From Vreelandella populi (GTDB taxonomy: Bacteria > Pseudomonadota > Gammaproteobacteria > Pseudomonadales > Halomonadaceae): a stretch of 64,000 bases of DNA. The position numbers were made by a program, and so were the translations under genes. The notes under the pieces are model-generated. The model was not told the DNA's origin. It ran no database searches and saw nothing but the letters and a program-made list of their open reading frames with translations. This document shows positions 54,327-62,911 of this stretch, piece by piece. The stretch is from contig NZ_RZHE01000015.1 of the NCBI RefSeq assembly GCF_003989825.1, positions 124,001 through 188,000 of the forward strand, read 5' to 3'. How positions within the stretch are numbered: position 1 is the first letter of the stretch; every line of letters begins with the position of its first letter.

Positions 54327-55421
54327 TTAAAGAAGTGCAACAGCATCCCGGATAGAAGCGCAGGTTAGCGCCTCTCCACTTGGCCGCCATGCACGCAGTG
54401 CTGAACCGTCGACCAAAAGGCCAACGTGCTCGTTAGGTACATCGGATTCATAGGTATGCAGTTTTAAAACGGTATGCTGATCAAGTGCGAGTGTCAGCGA
54501 GGTGTAGTCGCCCTGAAACAGCCGACCACGCACCGTGGCCACCAGCGCCCCTTGGGCGGGTGTTGTCAGCGTAATGCCTCGCCGGGGTAATAAAATACGC
54601 GAAGGCCCGATATAACCATCACAGGCAGCAACGGGAAGCATTTGCCCTGCAAGCTCTAGTCCGGAGGCACTGAAGTACCCATCAACCAGCGTACCCGCAT
54701 CAATAAACGCAGCAATATCGGGGGTGGCAGGCGCCTGGTACAGGGCCTTGGGAGAGGCTATCTGTTGAAGCCTCCCCTGCTGCAATACGGCCACTTGATC
54801 GGCCAGGGCAAAAGCCTCGTGCTGGTCATGGGTCACAAACACAGCCGTCAGGGCGAGCTCTTCAATTAGCGTGCGTATTTCCAGCGCCAGATTTTCCCGT
54901 AGACCTTTATCCAGATTCGAGAGCGGCTCATCCATCAGCAGCAGCTTGGGCTTGGCTACAATGGCCCGCGCCAGAGATATGCGCTGCTGCTGGCCTCCCG
55001 AAAGCGACCCTGGCTGGCGGTCGGCATAATCGCCAAGCCCTACCAGGGAGAGCGCCCACGCCACCTGCTCACGCCGTGCACTTGCTTTCACCCCTTGCAT
55101 TTCCAAGGGGAAGGCAACATTTTGCGCAACGCTCATATGCGGCCAAAGCGCATAATCCTGAAACACCATGCCCAACTGGCGCTCGTTGGGGCTCAGGTAG
55201 TGCGTCGGCTTGGCGACACACTCCCCCGCGAGCCAGATATGACCTTCATCGATACCGGAAAGCCCCGCGATACAGCGCAGCAGCGTGGTTTTGCCACAGC
55301 CTGATGGCCCAAGCAGGGCCAATACCTTGCCGCTCGACAGCTGAAGGTCGATTCCGTCCAGAGCTTTTTTATCACCAAACGTTTTGTGTAAGCCTTCGAT
55401 AACAAGCGCTGGGGCAGGCAT
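54327..55421 (-). CDS. ABC transporter ATP-binding protein (FbpC/PotA type)
   Basis: 364 aa. Walker A GPSGCGKTTLLRCIAG, signature LSGGQQQRISLARAI, Walker B LLLMDEPLSNLD and the switch His in VFVTHDQHEAFA are intact. A C-terminal TOBE-like domain (about 240-360) is present, as in PotA/FbpC. ATG 55421 replaces an unsupported TTG at 55487. It stands 72 bases after argP on the same strand and opens the transporter operon. Confidence 0.9.
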   Translation of the reverse strand: MPAPALVIEGLHKTFGDKKALDGIDLQLSSGKVLALLGPSGCGKTTLLRCIAGLSGIDEGHIWLAGECVAKPTHYLSPNERQLGMVFQDYALWPHMSVAQNVAFPLEMQGVKASARREQVAWALSLVGLGDYADRQPGSLSGGQQQRISLARAIVAKPKLLLMDEPLSNLDKGLRENLALEIRTLIEELALTAVFVTHDQHEAFALADQVAVLQQGRLQQIASPKALYQAPATPDIAAFIDAGTLVDGYFSASGLELAGQMLPVAACDGYIGPSRILLPRRGITLTTPAQGALVATVRGRLFQGDYTSLTLALDQHTVLKLHTYESDVPNEHVGLLVDGSALRAWRPSGEALTCASIRDAVALL

Positions 55422-55493
55422 AGGGTAGTACCGTAATGAAAACAAGCACCTTACCGGTAAAAGATGACAACCGTTTGACAGAGCCAAGCAGCG

Positions 55494-56381
55494 TTACAGC
55501 GGTACCAAGGCCGCTTGTGCTTCATGGCGGAGATGCTGCGTCAAACCTGCCAGTAAGCGCCCGCCGTTACGCCAGTAATGCCAGTAAAGCGGTACATGGA
55601 TGACGTGCCCGGTTATCAGCTCGACGAGCTTGCCCTGGGCCAGCTCATCACGTACCTGAAGCTCGGGCACCATTCCCCAGCCAAGCCCGCTTTCCAGTAA
55701 ACGCACGAAGCCTTCAGACGAAGGGCACAGATGATAGGCAAAACTGCCCGTTATATTCAGCGTCGCCAGATAGCGGTGCTGTAACTGGTCATCAGCACCA
55801 AATACGATGGCAGGCGCCTGAGGAAGTACGTCTGTACTGATGCCGCCAGCAAAGTATCGCGTCATGAAAGCAGGGCTTGCGACCGCAAGATACGACATGG
55901 CACCTAATGCCACGCTATTGGCACCTGCGACAGGGCGCTCGGCAGCACATACGCAGCCAGCTACTTCGCCTGCGCGCATACGCTTTAACCCGACCTCCTG
56001 ATCTTCGACGACCAGCTCCAGCAATACGTTTTGATGGGTACAAAAACCACTCACTGCCGAGGGCCACCAGGTGGCCAGACTGTCGGCATTAATCGCCAGG
56101 CGCAGGCGTTCCGGCACCGCATCATCCAATGCAGGCACCTGGCGCGTGAGGTCACGCTCAAGTAAGCGCACCTGCTGTACATGATTCAGCAATCGACGAC
56201 CGATTTCTGTGGGAGCAGGCGGCGTCGCACGCACTAACACCGGCTGACCAATACGGGCTTCTAACAGCTTGACCCGCTGGGATACCGCCGACTGGGATAG
56301 CCCCAGCGTATTCGCCGCGCGCTCAAACCCGCCCTGTTCTATCACGGCGGCCAGGGCCGCCAGCAATTTATAGTCCAGCAA
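55494..56381 (-). CDS. argP: LysR-type regulator ArgP
   Basis: 295 aa. The N-terminus LLAALAAVIEQGGFERAANT, LGLSQSAVSQRVKLLEARIG and VLVRATPPAPTEIGRRLL matches ArgP/IciA closely. ArgP senses lysine and arginine and activates argO, which here is the divergent LysE-family gene. That pairing is well established in E. coli and Corynebacterium (LysG). Downstream the FbpABC-like genes may be read from the same promoter. Confidence 0.9.
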   Translation of the reverse strand: MLDYKLLAALAAVIEQGGFERAANTLGLSQSAVSQRVKLLEARIGQPVLVRATPPAPTEIGRRLLNHVQQVRLLERDLTRQVPALDDAVPERLRLAINADSLATWWPSAVSGFCTHQNVLLELVVEDQEVGLKRMRAGEVAGCVCAAERPVAGANSVALGAMSYLAVASPAFMTRYFAGGISTDVLPQAPAIVFGADDQLQHRYLATLNITGSFAYHLCPSSEGFVRLLESGLGWGMVPELQVRDELAQGKLVELITGHVIHVPLYWHYWRNGGRLLAGLTQHLRHEAQAALVPL

Positions 56382-56502
56382 TCAGTTTTCCTTATAGGGC
56401 ATCAGGAGTATTCGTTTTTCTTATGAAAATGATTCTAGCAAACTGCGCTTCTAATAAGCGGCATAACACGCTTTAAAAGGCGATTGATAAGGAATAAACG
56501 GA

Positions 56503-57105
56503 ATGTGGCAGAGTTATAGCAATGGCCTTTTTATAGCCATTGGACTAATCATGGCGATTGGCGCGCAGAACGCCTTCGTTTTATCGCAAAGCTTGCGACG
56601 CGAGCACCATGTAGCGGTCGCCTTGCTGTGCATCTTATGCGATGCAGCCCTAATAACCGCAGGAGTCTTTGGGCTGGCAAGCATATTGACCCAAAGCCCG
56701 CTGCTGCTTGCTATCGCACGCTGGGGCGGCATAGTGTTTTTACTTTGGTATGGCAGTCAGGCGTTATACCGCGCCTGCCGTCCTCAATCGCTTCAAGCTA
56801 CTTCCACATCACCCCGTTCGTTTAGCGCCATAATGCTAGCTGCGCTGGCGGTCACGCTGCTTAATCCTCATGTCTACCTGGATACCGTGTTGCTGATTGG
56901 CTCACTTGGCGCCCAACAGCCGATGCCCGGCGCCTACGCCTTGGGAGCCGCCAGCGGCTCGTTCATATGGTTCAGCGCACTGGCCCTTGGTGGCGCCAGC
57001 CTTGCCCCTTGGCTTGCCCGCCCGCTTACCTGGCGCCTGATTGATATCGGCGTAGCCCTCATGATGTGTTTCATTGCTTTTCAATTGTTTATCGGCAGCT
57101 CATAA
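56503..57105 (+). CDS. argO: LysE/ArgO family amino acid exporter
   Basis: 200 aa, six membrane helices. GLIMAIGAQNAFVLSQSLRR is the diagnostic N-terminus, and TLLNPHVYLDTVLLIGSLGA is the second motif of LysE/ArgO. It exports arginine or lysine to prevent overload. AAGGAATAAAC precedes the ATG. The divergent argP and the 121-bp gap should contain the ArgP site and the promoter. Confidence 0.93.
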   Translation: MWQSYSNGLFIAIGLIMAIGAQNAFVLSQSLRREHHVAVALLCILCDAALITAGVFGLASILTQSPLLLAIARWGGIVFLLWYGSQALYRACRPQSLQATSTSPRSFSAIMLAALAVTLLNPHVYLDTVLLIGSLGAQQPMPGAYALGAASGSFIWFSALALGGASLAPWLARPLTWRLIDIGVALMMCFIAFQLFIGSS

Positions 57106-57312
57106 CTTTTCATCACCGTTTTAATATTGATAGATATTAACTTTAATCAATTTTTAAGTTACTTATTTCAACATTAAGTGCATTAACGAATGGTACCTGC
57201 CTTAAAAGCTTAACTTACATAAATTTGTTCTGTGCAAATTCCCTGCTAGCTTTAAAGGGCTGAAGACGTTTATTACGGATGATCCTTTTATTAATCAAGC
57301 AGGAGCAACACG

Positions 57313-57804
57313 ATGGTTATTAAAAACGCCAAGGAGCTTTTCACCCACCTTCTTTCTGATACAAATAGTGCTGAAAAGCAGATTACAAAGGCACTACCCA
57401 AACTGGCTCGGGCAGCTGATGATCCTCAACTGGCTGAGGCGTTCAAACATCACCTTGAAGAAACTCAAGGGCAGTTAGAAAGGCTTGAAAAGGTAGCCGA
57501 CAGCCTGCCAGATATCCGTATCAAGCGCATGAAGTGCCATGCGATGGAGGGCCTGATCGAAGAGGGCCAAGAGCTTATCGACGCAACCGAAAAAGGCCCC
57601 GTGCGTGATGCTGGCCTAATCGGCGCTGCGCAAAAAGTAGAGCATTATGAAATCGCTACTTACGGTACACTCTGTGCGCTTGCCGAGCAGTTAGGCTATA
57701 CCGAAGCCAAAGACCTTCTCGCCGAAACGCTTGAAGAAGAAAAGAACACCGATGATAAGCTCACCCAGTTGGCTGAAACGCTTGTTAACAAGAAAGCAGG
57801 CTAA
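57313..57804 (+). CDS. YciF-like ferritin-like protein (DUF892)
   Basis: 163 aa, four-helix ferritin-like bundle. SDTNSAEKQITKALPKLARA, ETQGQLERLEKVADSLPDI, and KVEHYEIATYGTLCALAEQL are the DUF892 pattern, with Glu and His residues that can form a di-metal site. YciE/YciF genes respond to osmotic and general stress. AGCAGGAGC precedes the ATG. A long AT-rich stretch upstream (57110-57300) is probably the promoter zone. A hairpin terminator lies downstream. Confidence 0.87.
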   Translation: MVIKNAKELFTHLLSDTNSAEKQITKALPKLARAADDPQLAEAFKHHLEETQGQLERLEKVADSLPDIRIKRMKCHAMEGLIEEGQELIDATEKGPVRDAGLIGAAQKVEHYEIATYGTLCALAEQLGYTEAKDLLAETLEEEKNTDDKLTQLAETLVNKKAG

Positions 57805-58372
57805 CATCTGCTTTGCAGAGTGGCCATGCTTGGCTAGGCTTTATTGACGGTGCTTTATTAAATGATACGTTCATTACGTATAGCGACCTAATACGGCCAA
57901 CTTCATTGTAAAACATTAGCAAGTCTTATCACGTTAGGCGGGCCGATATTAAATGGCTCGCCTAACGTTTGTTTTATAAATAGTCTTTGGATTATTGCGC
58001 TTTAGCGAATGATAAAAAGTGATTCTTTCCTCCTCTTTCCCCTTCTCTCTACGCTTGATCAGACTTCTTTACGTTGACCGTGTATGGCTGATACGCCTAG
58101 GGCAATGCGTTGAACACGACCTGCTCCAACATGTTTTAACGGCCGCCACTGTCGCCAGGGTGTACGGCTCGGAGCTTCAGGTCATTCAGAGCGACACGGC
58201 GTCGGCCCCTCTTATTGCCCTTGCGCCTTGATTTTTGATAGCTAACTCACCCAGTATCAACAGGTTTACGCTGCTTTGTGCGATGCGTCGTCATCCGGAC
58301 GCGCAGCTAGCTTAACATCAGCGATAAGGTCATGACGCGCCGCAACGCACTCCCCAGCATTAGGGTATGTTG
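57805..58372. other. 568-bp gap with terminator and no supported gene
   Basis: Apart from the terminator at 57931 nothing firm is seen. An open frame 58019-58231 (70 codons) includes LLQHVLTAATVARVYGSEL but lacks a ribosome site and matches no family known to me; it may be a remnant. Confidence 0.4.
57931..57976 (+). terminator. rho-independent terminator of the YciF-like gene
   Basis: ACGTTAGGCG (57931-57940) pairs perfectly with CGCCTAACGT (57959-57968), with GCC/GGC also pairing inside the loop, and is followed by TTGTTTT. Confidence 0.88.
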
Positions 58373-58804
58373 ATGGAAGAGAAAAAGCCAAACGGTACGC
58401 CGCTAGAACACAGCCAACCTAAAGAATCCATAACGCTGGTTCGCGCCTTATGGGTAGGTCTTGCTGCGCTGAGTTTCGGCATTGGCGTCATCGGTATCTT
58501 CCTGCCCTTGTTACCGACTACCGAGTTTATGCTGGGGGCCGTTTACTGTGCCTCGAAAGGCTCGCCGCGTTTTGAAGCATGGATCCGCTCGCGCCGCTAT
58601 GTTGGGCCATTGATCAAGAACTGGGAGCGTGAGCGCGCCATTACCCGGCGTGCCAAAATTCTGGCGGTAGGCATGATTAGCGCAAGCGCCCTATTTATCT
58701 TGCTGCATGTGGGTAGCGGCTGGTTGCGCTGGGCAATTATTGCGCTGTTGGCTGGGGTGGCGATGTGGCTAGCGACACGGCCAGAGCCCACCATGAAGGA
58801 TTAA
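58373..58804 (+). CDS. DUF454 (YbaN family) inner-membrane protein
   Basis: 143 aa with two to three membrane helices. FLPLLPTTEFMLGAVYCASK followed by SPRFEAWI is the family hallmark. Function unknown; the E. coli homologue YbaN is an inner-membrane protein. ATG 58373 has AGGG seven bases upstream, better than the ATG at 58367. It converges with the GntR gene. Confidence 0.85.
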   Translation: MEEKKPNGTPLEHSQPKESITLVRALWVGLAALSFGIGVIGIFLPLLPTTEFMLGAVYCASKGSPRFEAWIRSRRYVGPLIKNWERERAITRRAKILAVGMISASALFILLHVGSGWLRWAIIALLAGVAMWLATRPEPTMKD

Positions 58805-58861
58805 CACGACAATAGACATCACAAAAGCGCTTGTAATCTTTTTTAAACGGTAAGCGCTGCG

Positions 58862-59548
58862 CTAGCCGGGCAGGTTACCGGATTGATCCCTCACTTCTTC
58901 GCCGTTAGCGTACTTTATCCAGGTTTTCCCTAAATGGTTGCGCAACTCGCGCCCAACACGCACGCCGTCACGTGCTTCCAGCGCCGCTAGAATAGCCTCA
59001 TGCTCTTCCATCGCAGTCGCCCATTTTTCATTCTTCTGATTGGAAAGATAGCGAACCCGATATAGCTGCCGGCTAAGCGTGGTGTGCATGTCGATTAGCG
59101 TTGTATTACCTGACAGAGCCACAATCTGATTGTGGATATCCTGATTTAAACGAAAATAGTTCTGTCGGTCCCGCCTTAGAAAGGCTGCTTTCATTTCATA
59201 ATGCAGTGCCTGAAACTCAGCAATATCCTCATCACTGGCGATAGCGCAGGTGAGTTCGGCAGCTGCCTGTTCGAGCACGCTCAGTACATACGCTTTCTCT
59301 TTCATATCAGCCGCACTGACATCTGCCACCACCGCGCCCCGGTTAGGGGAAATCACCACCAGACCTTCAGTAGCCAAAATCTTGAGCGCCTCGCGCAAAG
59401 GCGTGCGCGAAACCTGCAATTCGACAGCCAACGTACGTTCAGGCAGCCGCTGACCCGGCTGAAAATGATCCATCACGATATGTTCACGTAAATAGTTCGC
59501 GACTTTTTCGACAAGCCCCGCGTGATTGGACTGAACAGCTTCTGGCAT
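58862..59548 (-). CDS. GntR family regulator, FCD (FadR) subgroup
   Basis: About 228 aa. Winged helix QRLPERTLAVELQVSRTPLR then KILATEGLVVISPNRGAVVA, and an FCD ligand domain rich in His (about 90-220; IHNQIVALSGNTTLIDMH). It should bind TGGTATACCA-type sites, two of which flank the divergent gap. ATG 59548 has no clear ribosome site. The regulator diverges from the SAF-domain oxidoreductase and tct genes and probably represses them until a substrate appears. Confidence 0.9.
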   Translation of the reverse strand: MPEAVQSNHAGLVEKVANYLREHIVMDHFQPGQRLPERTLAVELQVSRTPLREALKILATEGLVVISPNRGAVVADVSAADMKEKAYVLSVLEQAAAELTCAIASDEDIAEFQALHYEMKAAFLRRDRQNYFRLNQDIHNQIVALSGNTTLIDMHTTLSRQLYRVRYLSNQKNEKWATAMEEHEAILAALEARDGVRVGRELRNHLGKTWIKYANGEEVRDQSGNLPG

Positions 59549-59582
59549 AGATTTATTCACGTTAGTTAGCAAACACAAAGAA

Positions 59583-59592
59583 TGGCATACCA
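59583..59592. promoter_or_regulatory. FCD-GntR half of operator pair
   Basis: TGGCATACCA differs at one position from the perfect palindrome at 59720 and matches the TNGTNNACNA-type consensus of FCD-GntR regulators. It sits just upstream of the gntR start, suggesting autoregulation. Confidence 0.65.
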
Positions 59593-59719
59593 AAAATATC
59601 CTTTCAAATTTTATAATATAAAAACAAACTATTCTTTAACCCAATGCATTCATACACTTAATTAAAAAATGCACTTTTTTAATACTAAAGTATTACACTG
59701 CTTTTATTGACCCTTAAAA

Positions 59720-59729
59720 TGGTATACCA
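59720..59729. promoter_or_regulatory. FCD-GntR operator, perfect palindrome
   Basis: TGGTATACCA is a perfect palindrome 108 bases ahead of the SAF-domain oxidoreductase gene. Together with the copy at 59583 it brackets the AT-rich divergent promoter region. Confidence 0.75.
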
Positions 59730-59836
59730 CAACATTTCCAGCATCTGTATACTGTGCCGCCGTGGCAAATCAGCCTTAATGGGTTAACGGTCACCCTGCA
59801 ATACACTCTGACCAAAACAGGGAATACCCTTTATCT

Positions 59837-61231
59837 ATGAATTACTTACAACACTTTGAGTCAACCAAGGTAGTTGAAGCCTGCATTGCAGGTGCTGGGG
59901 ATTTTGGCCGTGGCGTACTTCGCCAGGCACGCCAGATGCAAGGGTTATCGGCCCGTATCGCGATCGATATCAACCCTGAAAAAGCGGCTGAAGCCTTACG
60001 CCATGCGGGTATTCCCGAATCCCAGATAATGGTATGCCACTCTTCAAGTGATGCCGAAGCTGCCTGGGAAAAAGGGTTTTATATTGCCACAGCCTCATTC
60101 GATACGATAAAGGCACTCCCCTTTGACATTCTGGTTGAGTCCACGGGCATTCCTGATGTAGGTGCCCGTTATTCCGAAGCTGCGTTGCTGGCAGGCAAGC
60201 ATGTAGGTATCGCCACCAAAGAAACCGAATCGGTGGTGGGCCCTTACCTGACGCGTCTGGCTGAAAAGCAGGGGCGCCTGTTCACCCCGCTTGATGGCGA
60301 TCAGCCAAGTCTTCTTATCGGCCTTATTACTTGGGCGAGAACGCTGGGTTTTGAGGTTGTTTCGGCAGGCAAAAGCAGCGAATACGACTTCATCTGGGAT
60401 GAAGCGCAAGGCACCGTGACCTGTAACGGCACCCAATACGATGCCTCTGAAATGGCCTCGCTCTGGAAGCTTGACGATAGCGATGCGTGCGCAACGGTTA
60501 AAGCTCGCGGTGAGGTCCTGTCAGCTATTCCGCAGATTTCCGTGCCTGACCTGTGCGAGATGGTCAATGTTGCCAACGCGACAGGCCTGCAGCCAGATCT
60601 GCCTGAATTTCATGCCATGGTGCTCAGAACGATTGAAGTACCGTCACTGCTGGACACTTGGTCAGAAGGCGGCGTGCTGGAAGGCAACGAGCGTCTTGAA
60701 GTCTTCAACTGTCTGCGCCGTCCAGACGAGCTTAGCTTTGCAGGCGGTGTATTTGTAGTGGTGCGCTGTGAAGACCCGCATGTATGGACGCTGCTGCGCG
60801 ATAAAGGTCACGTATTAAGCCGTAGCGGTAATAGTGCCATGGTTTACCTGCCGCGCCACCTTTTAGGCCTGGAAGCGCCTATCTCCCTGCTGGATATCGT
60901 GCTGAATGGCCTGACGTCAGGGGGAGGTCACGCCACGACGCCCAAGTTCGACCTGACGGCACGCACGACCCAGCCCATTAGTGCAGGTCAGCTGCTCGAA
61001 ATGAAGGGGCACCACCGACATATCGAAGGCCTGCGCCCGGAAATTCACCCCGCCGCCGCCCTTGCAGGTGAAGCCAAGGTGCCTTTTTACCTACTGCCTG
61101 GCGCCGAGGTGATTCGGGATATTGCCTCTAATCAACCCATTACCCTGGCCGATGTTCGGTTACCATCCTCGCGGCTATATGAGCTTCGTCTTAAACAAGA
61201 TGAATTGTTTTATAAAGCGGATAGCCAGTAA
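59837..61231 (+). CDS. SAF-domain NAD(P)-dependent oxidoreductase (homoserine dehydrogenase-like)
   Basis: 464 aa. The N-terminal Rossmann fold has CIAGAGDFGRGVLRQA and ESTGIPDVGARYSE; the middle resembles homoserine dehydrogenase; the C-terminus ends in an SAF domain (ITLADVRLPSSRLYELRLKQ). Such proteins occur in sugar-acid and hydroxy-acid catabolic clusters, often next to tripartite transporters. Its substrate cannot be stated. It is the first gene after the operator and is followed by tctC, tctB and tctA, so the imported compound is likely its substrate or a product derived from it. Confidence 0.8.
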   Translation: MNYLQHFESTKVVEACIAGAGDFGRGVLRQARQMQGLSARIAIDINPEKAAEALRHAGIPESQIMVCHSSSDAEAAWEKGFYIATASFDTIKALPFDILVESTGIPDVGARYSEAALLAGKHVGIATKETESVVGPYLTRLAEKQGRLFTPLDGDQPSLLIGLITWARTLGFEVVSAGKSSEYDFIWDEAQGTVTCNGTQYDASEMASLWKLDDSDACATVKARGEVLSAIPQISVPDLCEMVNVANATGLQPDLPEFHAMVLRTIEVPSLLDTWSEGGVLEGNERLEVFNCLRRPDELSFAGGVFVVVRCEDPHVWTLLRDKGHVLSRSGNSAMVYLPRHLLGLEAPISLLDIVLNGLTSGGGHATTPKFDLTARTTQPISAGQLLEMKGHHRHIEGLRPEIHPAAALAGEAKVPFYLLPGAEVIRDIASNQPITLADVRLPSSRLYELRLKQDELFYKADSQ

Positions 61232-61314
61232 CCAACAGCAGGGCGGCATGCCATTGGCCCTGCTTTTTATCGCAACGGATCTTAAAAGCAATAACAATCA
61301 ACTTGGAGAAAAAT

Positions 61315-62280
61315 ATGTCTATTAAGCATAGTGTTAAATACGCCTCTTTCGCTTTTGCCCTTATCGGTGTGGCGACCGGTGTCAGCGCCAGCGATGCCGA
61401 TAACTTCCCGAGCAAGCCGATCCAGTTTCTGGTAGCGGCAGGTGCCGGTGGTGGTACCGATAACTTCGCGCGGGTCGTTCGCCCGATGTTTGAAGAAGCG
61501 ATGGGTGGCGCTCGCATTACGGTGGTTAACCTGCCGGCGGCCTCTGGTGCGTTGGCGCACCAGCGTACCGCGACAAGCGCAGCTGACGGCCATACGCTGG
61601 ACTTTGCGTCCACTACGCTTGTGACCTCACTTGCGGCGGGCCAAAACCCCGTGGGTCTGGATCAATTAACGCCGGTTGCACGTATGCAGTCCGACGTGAT
61701 GGCGCTTTTTGTCAATCCTGAGCGTTTTCCCGATTTTGAATCCTTCGTGAAATACGCTGAGGAAAATCCCGGCAAAGTCACCGTTGGAGGCACGCATACG
61801 GCAAGCCCTGACCATGTGACTTTCCTGTCGCTGCGTGATGCGTCAGGCCTGGACATGAACTTTATCCCTTACGACAGCACAGGCAACGCCACTGCCAACG
61901 TGCTAGGCGGCAACATTGATGCGACCACCACCTCGCTAAGCCCGCTGCTGAGCTACATCGAAGCAGGCCAGATGATGCCGATTCTGGTGTTCAGCGATGA
62001 GCGTCTTGACGATTACCCGGATGTACCGACGACAGTTGAAAACGACTGGGATCTGACCGACGGCAACGATCGCGCCATCTTTGTACACGCCGATACGCCT
62101 GCGCCGATCATGAAACGTCTGGAAGAAGCCTTCAAAGAGGTGTACGACTCTGAAGATTATCAGAGCTACGCTGAGCGAGTGAACCTTGACTACCGCGAAG
62201 GCTGGATGGGTAGCGACGAGTACCGTCAGCGGCTTGAGAACAACTACGAGCTTTACTCACGCTTGCTGCAAAACGACTAA
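61315..62280 (+). CDS. TctC-type (Bug family) solute-binding protein
   Basis: 321 aa with signal peptide ending GVSASDA. FPSKPIQFLVAAGAGGGTDN is the characteristic N-terminal block of the Bug/TctC family. It binds carboxylate-type ligands in the periplasm for the tripartite tricarboxylate transporter. GGAG lies 6 bases before ATG 61315. It precedes tctB and tctA; hairpins after it may hold its mRNA level above theirs. Confidence 0.92.
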   Translation: MSIKHSVKYASFAFALIGVATGVSASDADNFPSKPIQFLVAAGAGGGTDNFARVVRPMFEEAMGGARITVVNLPAASGALAHQRTATSAADGHTLDFASTTLVTSLAAGQNPVGLDQLTPVARMQSDVMALFVNPERFPDFESFVKYAEENPGKVTVGGTHTASPDHVTFLSLRDASGLDMNFIPYDSTGNATANVLGGNIDATTTSLSPLLSYIEAGQMMPILVFSDERLDDYPDVPTTVENDWDLTDGNDRAIFVHADTPAPIMKRLEEAFKEVYDSEDYQSYAERVNLDYREGWMGSDEYRQRLENNYELYSRLLQND

Positions 62281-62356
62281 ACCAGCAGCTGCTGGTTGGT
62301 GGAGGGGCATGTCCCCTCCTGTATCCATTTGAGAGATCGGCCTTGCGGGGCCGGTC
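62280..62356 (+). other. three intercistronic hairpins between tctC and tctB
   Basis: Three consecutive stems occur: AACCAGCAGCTGCTGGTT (62280-62297, fully self-complementary), GGAGGGG-N5-CCCCTCC (62301-62319) and GATCGGCC-N6-GGCCGGTC (62335-62356). They lack a T-run and may limit downstream transcription and stabilise the 3' end of tctC mRNA, as often needed for a highly expressed binding protein. Confidence 0.6.
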
Positions 62357-62382
62357 TTCCATTATCCCTTTCAGGGTTTACC

Positions 62383-62871
62383 ATGCACGCCAGGATCACT
62401 CTTTTTGCGCTGGGGGTCGTGTCACTCGCGGTGGTGAGTCTTTATCCCACACTGCAATTCCCAAGCTCTGCGCAAGTATCCACGTTTATCGGCCCTCGCG
62501 TTTGGCCACTGACACTGCTGATCGTTCTGTTTACGCTGGGCATTATACTGCTCGCCATCACGTGGCGTGACCGCAAGCAGGCACTGGTCAGCGAGCCCCA
62601 GACTACCCCTGACACCTCAGCTGAAACAGCACCAGCTTCGTCACGCTTCTCTCTTGGCCGAACCCGCCATTGGTGGTTTATAGCGGCGGCTGTCGCCTAC
62701 ACGTTATTGATGCAAAGCGTCGGCTTTTTAATCGCCAGCCTGATATTTACGTTTATCGGCACGCTGCTGCTGGGCGCCCGTTCGTGGATGACCATTGCCA
62801 TTACATTAGTTATTGCTGCCGTACTGATGCAGGGCGTTTTCGTTTCGCTGCTCGGCATCCCCATGCCGTAA
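62383..62871 (+). CDS. TctB-type small membrane subunit
   Basis: 162 aa, four predicted membrane helices (MHARITLFALGVVSLAVVSL, STFIGPRVWPLTLLIVLFTL, a pair in the C-half), with a polar loop in the middle (SEPQTTPDTSAETAPASS). CAGGG precedes ATG 62383; the earlier ATG-like start at 62296 lies within the hairpin region and is not supported. It partners with TctA and TctC. Confidence 0.85.
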   Translation: MHARITLFALGVVSLAVVSLYPTLQFPSSAQVSTFIGPRVWPLTLLIVLFTLGIILLAITWRDRKQALVSEPQTTPDTSAETAPASSRFSLGRTRHWWFIAAAVAYTLLMQSVGFLIASLIFTFIGTLLLGARSWMTIAITLVIAAVLMQGVFVSLLGIPMP

Positions 62872-62911
62872 GGCTGACCCATAACAGACCCAACCTTCTA
62901 GGGAGTCGACC

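Noticed and set aside
58019..58231. 70-codon open frame with LLQHVLTAATVARVYGSEL
   Set aside because: No ribosome site, no family match; kept only as a possible remnant within the gap entry.
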